NCBI GenBank assembly: GCA_018434355.1
Contig: JAHDPL010000018.1
Location: 1-34,155, forward strand
Direction of reading: 5' to 3'
From: Sporomusaceae bacterium
GTDB lineage: Bacteria; Bacillota; Negativicutes; UBA1444
DNA length: 34,155 bases
The notes beneath the pieces are model-generated. The model was not told the origin of the DNA. It did not search any database and saw only the letters and a program-made list of their open reading frames with translations. A program made the translations under genes and the position numbers. Each line of letters starts with the position of its first letter. The stretch's first letter is position 1. This document shows, one piece after another, positions 31,491-34,155 of the stretch.

Positions 31491-32942
31491 CTATTTTCCC
31501 GCTGGAATCCCGGCAATCGCCTTCGCCAGTTCCTTTTTCTGTTCAATGTTTCCCTGCCGCGAAATCATGATCCGTTGCGCCTGCGGCGAACCGGCGCCAT
31601 GCATTGATTCCGTCAGATAACCAACTGCTGCAGTCCCCAGCGTCAGGTTTTCAATCAGACGCATAATCCGCATGCGATATTCAGTAGGCACGGAAGCAAT
31701 TCCCTTGAAATATTTTTCGACCACCTTGCCGATTTCCGGGTGACGAAAATCCTTTTCCGATGGCATCGTAACCATCAGCCCGCCGGCAATGTCCTGGGCC
31801 AACCGCGCAATTTCATACGGAAACCGAGTCACGTTCTGCTTACAGACATTCGCCAGCAACAAATCAATAATGTAGTTGCCTGACGCCGTCTTTGTCCCTT
31901 CCGCCGAACAGGCTATCCCGCAGGCGTACAAGGTTTCATTCAAATGGACCATCTCAATCAGTTTATCTTTAAGATGCGACGCTTTATTCGCGCCATTATA
32001 ATCGGCAGCCAAAGCCACGGCGCCGATCAGAACATCGCCCACACCGACCTTGCACCCGCCATAGCTTTGCCGATGATAGCCGGCGAATCGTTCGACCAGT
32101 GCGCCGCTGAACTCATACTCGCCGCACATCAGCACGTTTTCCCAGGGAATAAACAGATGATCGAACACCATCAGCGCCTCATGCCCGCCGAACTGCTGAT
32201 TGCCTACGTCGAATGTGCCGCCCTCCAGCTTGCGGGTATCGCAGGATTGTCGTCCATAGATGTAAAGAATCCCTTCCGCATCAGCTGGTGCGACAAAGCT
32301 TACGGCATAGTCGGCATCCTCCTTGGACATCGCAATCGTCGGCATCACCAAGATCCAATGAGAGTTCAACGCCCCCGTCTGATGTGTCTTGGCGCCGCAA
32401 ACGACAATTCCGTCTTCGCGCTTTTCCACCACATGAACATACAAATCAGGATCAGCTTGCTTGCTGGGCGAAAGACCACGATCGCCTTTGGGGTCGGTCA
32501 TTGCCCCGTCAACCGTCCAGTCCTCTTCCTGCATCCTGCGCAGAAAGTTCTCAAACCTTTCATGGTACTTTGTTCCCAACTTCAGATCCATTTCAAAAGT
32601 CACACTATCGACCGCATTTATAGCGTCCATTCCTACACAGCGCTGAAAACAGGCGGATGTCTTTTGTCCAAGCAAACGTTGCATCTTGACTTTTTTGACC
32701 AAATCTTCCGTACTTTGATGAAGGTGACAGAAACGGTTGATCTTTTTCCCGGTCAGATGCGAGTTTGTTGTCATCAGATCTTCATATTCCGGCTTTTCTG
32801 CCAGTTCATAGGTGGCTTTGACCGAATTCATCGACGGGCGGATAATCGGGTGATCCACCGGGTTTGGGACCTGTTCTCCCTGCAAGTAAACCTTGAAATT
32901 GAGCTTGCGCAGGCTTTCTTCGTATTGCTTTCCTGTCATCAT
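31491..32942 (-). CDS. abfD: 4-hydroxybutyryl-CoA dehydratase / vinylacetyl-CoA isomerase
   Basis: A 483-aa FAD- and [4Fe-4S]-dependent enzyme converting 4-hydroxybutyryl-CoA to crotonyl-CoA. It aligns throughout with my recollection of the Clostridium aminobutyricum enzyme. Cluster ligands are conserved: Cys98 and Cys102 (SACFQRCVGMD), His290 and Cys297 (GYHRQSYGGCKVG). DGAMTDPKGDRG and GAGSPQAQRIMI are diagnostic. MM starts at 32942/32939 behind GGGAGGG. In fermenters it leads to crotonyl-CoA and butyrate from 4-aminobutyrate or succinate. The CoA-transferase and dehydrogenase partners usually found next to it are not in this window. Confidence 0.96.
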   Translation of the reverse strand: MMTGKQYEESLRKLNFKVYLQGEQVPNPVDHPIIRPSMNSVKATYELAEKPEYEDLMTTNSHLTGKKINRFCHLHQSTEDLVKKVKMQRLLGQKTSACFQRCVGMDAINAVDSVTFEMDLKLGTKYHERFENFLRRMQEEDWTVDGAMTDPKGDRGLSPSKQADPDLYVHVVEKREDGIVVCGAKTHQTGALNSHWILVMPTIAMSKEDADYAVSFVAPADAEGILYIYGRQSCDTRKLEGGTFDVGNQQFGGHEALMVFDHLFIPWENVLMCGEYEFSGALVERFAGYHRQSYGGCKVGVGDVLIGAVALAADYNGANKASHLKDKLIEMVHLNETLYACGIACSAEGTKTASGNYIIDLLLANVCKQNVTRFPYEIARLAQDIAGGLMVTMPSEKDFRHPEIGKVVEKYFKGIASVPTEYRMRIMRLIENLTLGTAAVGYLTESMHGAGSPQAQRIMISRQGNIEQKKELAKAIAGIPAGK

Positions 32943-32997
32943 TGTCTAATACCCTCCCCATTATTCAGCGGTTCGCCGCGTACTGCATTTCCGTGCC

Positions 32998-33753
32998 TTA
33001 TTCAATATATATCATCTTTTTTGTCATTCCGCCATCGATGACAATGTTCTGGCCGGTAATAAAATCATTCTGCTCATCCGCCAAAAACAGGCACGCTCTG
33101 GCAATATCCTCCGGTTTTCCCACACGTTTCGAAGGATGCTGGGCATGATCCGATGGGCGTAATTGCTCATAGTGATGATTTTCAATCCAGCCGGGACTAA
33201 TTGCATTCACTGTGATCCCTTTGCCACTAAGAGAGAGCGCGAGCGCATGCGTCAGAGACACAATGCCCCCTTTGGATGCCGCATAAGCTTCAGAGTTTGG
33301 CTCCGACATCAAATACCGTGTAGAGGCAATATTGATGATCCTGCCATAACAATTCGGCTCATGGTACTTTGCAAACTGTTGCGAAGTGACAAAAGCAGCT
33401 CGGAGATTGAGCTGAATGACTTCGTCCCATTCCTCAACGGATAATTCCAGCAGCGGCTTGAAGATTCCTTTTCCCGCATTATTCACCAGGACATCGATTT
33501 TCCCATACCTACCTACCAAGTCCTCAAACATTTTTATAATCGCCGCGACATCAACTAAATTGATTTTGCAGAAGACCGCATTCAAATTGTCTTTTTTCCA
33601 TTCTGCGACAACTGTTTCACCGTTCATTGCATCCACATCGGCAACAACAACTGTTGCGCCGGCATTCAGGAATGCCTGGCTGATTGCCTTGCCGATCCCA
33701 TTTGCGCCACCAGTCACCAACACAACTTTTTCTACCCAATCCACCCTGTTCAC
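32998..33753 (-). CDS. Short-chain dehydrogenase/reductase (SDR)
   Basis: A 251-aa classical SDR: cofactor motif TGGANGIGKAI (residues 14-24), NNAGKG, and the catalytic Ser144, Tyr157 and Lys161 (YAASKGG). It would oxidise or reduce an alcohol/carbonyl with NAD(P)H; the substrate is unknown. It is the first intact gene upstream of abfD (55-bp gap), so a role with 4-hydroxybutyrate, succinic semialdehyde or 3-hydroxyacyl compounds is possible. The GTG start at 33753 overlaps the stop of the truncated redoxin gene (GTGA); a second GTG at 33744, with AGGTGA upstream, may be used instead. Confidence 0.88.
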   Translation of the reverse strand: MNRVDWVEKVVLVTGGANGIGKAISQAFLNAGATVVVADVDAMNGETVVAEWKKDNLNAVFCKINLVDVAAIIKMFEDLVGRYGKIDVLVNNAGKGIFKPLLELSVEEWDEVIQLNLRAAFVTSQQFAKYHEPNCYGRIINIASTRYLMSEPNSEAYAASKGGIVSLTHALALSLSGKGITVNAISPGWIENHHYEQLRPSDHAQHPSKRVGKPEDIARACLFLADEQNDFITGQNIVIDGGMTKKMIYIE

Positions 33754-34016
33754 CTACTCTTAGACCGTCGAACAAACTCCACCATGGTAGCGGCATCCTG
33801 CGCCGTAATACGACCGATGGAGCGTGAACTGTACACAGCTGTAAAAACTTTGCCTGCCGAATCCAGCAAAAAACCGGTGGCGTGGAGAAAAGGACGTTCC
33901 CGGGTTGAATCGTCATAGTAAGCGCCAGTAAGACTGGCTACTGATTTCACATCTACTCCGTAACCAACAGGGAAAGTCAGGCGAAGATCCCGAACGATAG
34001 AATCGACGATAGACCT
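33750..34016 (-). pseudogene. 3' fragment of a redoxin-like (AhpC/TSA-type) gene cut by an IS element
   Basis: About 88 C-terminal residues remain, with FPVGYGVDVKSVASLTGAYY and HATGFLLDSAGKVFTAVYSS, resembling the end of thioredoxin-fold peroxiredoxin-like proteins. The reading frame stays open into the IS element, but upstream residues come from IS end sequence, so the true N-terminal half, including the active-site cysteine region, is absent here. The stop overlaps the SDR start (GTGA), which shows the intact gene was once the upstream, coupled gene of this operon. Family assignment rests on pattern recall. Confidence 0.65.
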
Positions 34017-34155
34017 GAGTCTGTAAAATAAACTGTGTAAACTTCCTATGCAATACAATAAAATGAAAGCATAGGAGGGATCACGATGGGACTTCTTACC
34101 GACGAGCAAATCAAGCAACTGATCAAGGAAAAGAACCTCAAGTCGGTAACCGACG
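34017..34155 (+). mobile_element. Left end of an IS256-family-like insertion sequence (partial)
   Basis: From about 34017 the sequence reads GAGTCTGTAAAATAAACTG and then TGTAAACTT, like the terminal repeats of IS256-family elements, followed by a transposase start at 34086. The redoxin gene similarity stops at the same point. The right end and target duplication are outside the window. Confidence 0.7.
34086..34155 (+). CDS. IS256-family-like transposase, N-terminal part only
   Basis: Twenty-three codons are visible (MGLLTDEQIKQLIKEKNLKS...), an opening like that of IS256-family (mutator-type) DDE transposases. AGGAGGG lies about 9 nt before the ATG. The gene continues past the right edge, so the catalytic residues cannot be checked. 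Confidence 0.7.
   Translation, partial: MGLLTDEQIKQLIKEKNLKSVTD

Noticed and set aside
31944-33041. Plus-strand open frame of 365 codons
   Set aside because: It is antisense to abfD, whose protein is clearly conserved including cluster ligands; the plus-strand product shows no family features.
33750-34118. Intact 122-aa gene
   Set aside because: Its first ~34 codons are translated IS-end sequence; only the C-terminal part resembles a real protein, so it is annotated as a truncated pseudogene.
1-34155. CRISPR arrays, tRNA genes, T-box or other riboswitches
   Set aside because: I looked through the intergenic gaps and found no regularly spaced repeats, cloverleaf genes or T-box-like leaders; no gap between genes exceeds about 300 bases.

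Overview
The window looks like chromosomal DNA of an anaerobic, amino-acid-fermenting Bacillota. I favour the Negativicutes (Sporomusaceae-like), because it combines Gram-positive-style ribosome binding sites and rRNA leader with exported peptidases, a carboxynorspermidine-type polyamine pathway, 4-hydroxybutyryl-CoA dehydratase and aspartase/asparaginase. That placement is inference. Genes are densely packed and mostly on the minus strand. Four gene pairs share a GTGA start/stop overlap.

Layout. 1-160: promoter and leader of an rRNA operon read leftwards off the window; the 16S gene probably starts just outside. 180-2881: two coupled radical SAM genes. 2983-4863: an exported M3 peptidase (PepF-like). 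4948-9165: minus-strand operon of a DUF362 ferredoxin-like protein, a B3/B4-domain protein, threonine synthase and a DUF1848 protein, ending in a strong terminator. 9257-11283: a small ACT-like protein and, upstream of it, the most unusual gene here. It joins a GntR DNA-binding domain to a catalytically degenerate pyruvate kinase that keeps the PK C-terminal domain and the PEP-utilising swivelling-His domain. It is transcribed divergently from pckA (ATP-type PEP carboxykinase, 11514-13112), whose promoter has an 18-bp perfect palindrome at the predicted start site plus FadR-like half sites.

13176-14144: threonine dehydratase. 14311-17080: glutamine-dependent NAD synthetase (TTG start) overlapping a radical SAM gene with a CX4CX2C motif. 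17077-18334: zinc-ribbon membrane protein and ZIP-family metal transporter. 18435-20836: carboxynorspermidine decarboxylase and dehydrogenase under a strong promoter and with a strong terminator. 20911-23990: exported C69 dipeptidase divergent from a secreted protein built of four Ig-like repeats. 24145-28898: TrmO, L-asparaginase, a possible 61-aa protein and two tandem aspartases whose similarity is patchy in a way that suggests gene conversion.

29025-33753: a NagD-type HAD phosphatase, then a minus-strand operon of SDR dehydrogenase, 4-hydroxybutyryl-CoA dehydratase (AbfD), NifU-like scaffold, a six-cysteine small protein and a branched-chain aminotransferase. Upstream of it a redoxin gene is cut by the left end of an IS256-type element running off the right edge (34017-34155).

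Together the genes describe nitrogenous carbon entering through peptides, Asn, Asp and Thr. Asp yields fumarate and so C4 acids; PEPCK links C4 acids to PEP; the GntR-PK fusion is a candidate sensor of PEP or a related metabolite at that node.
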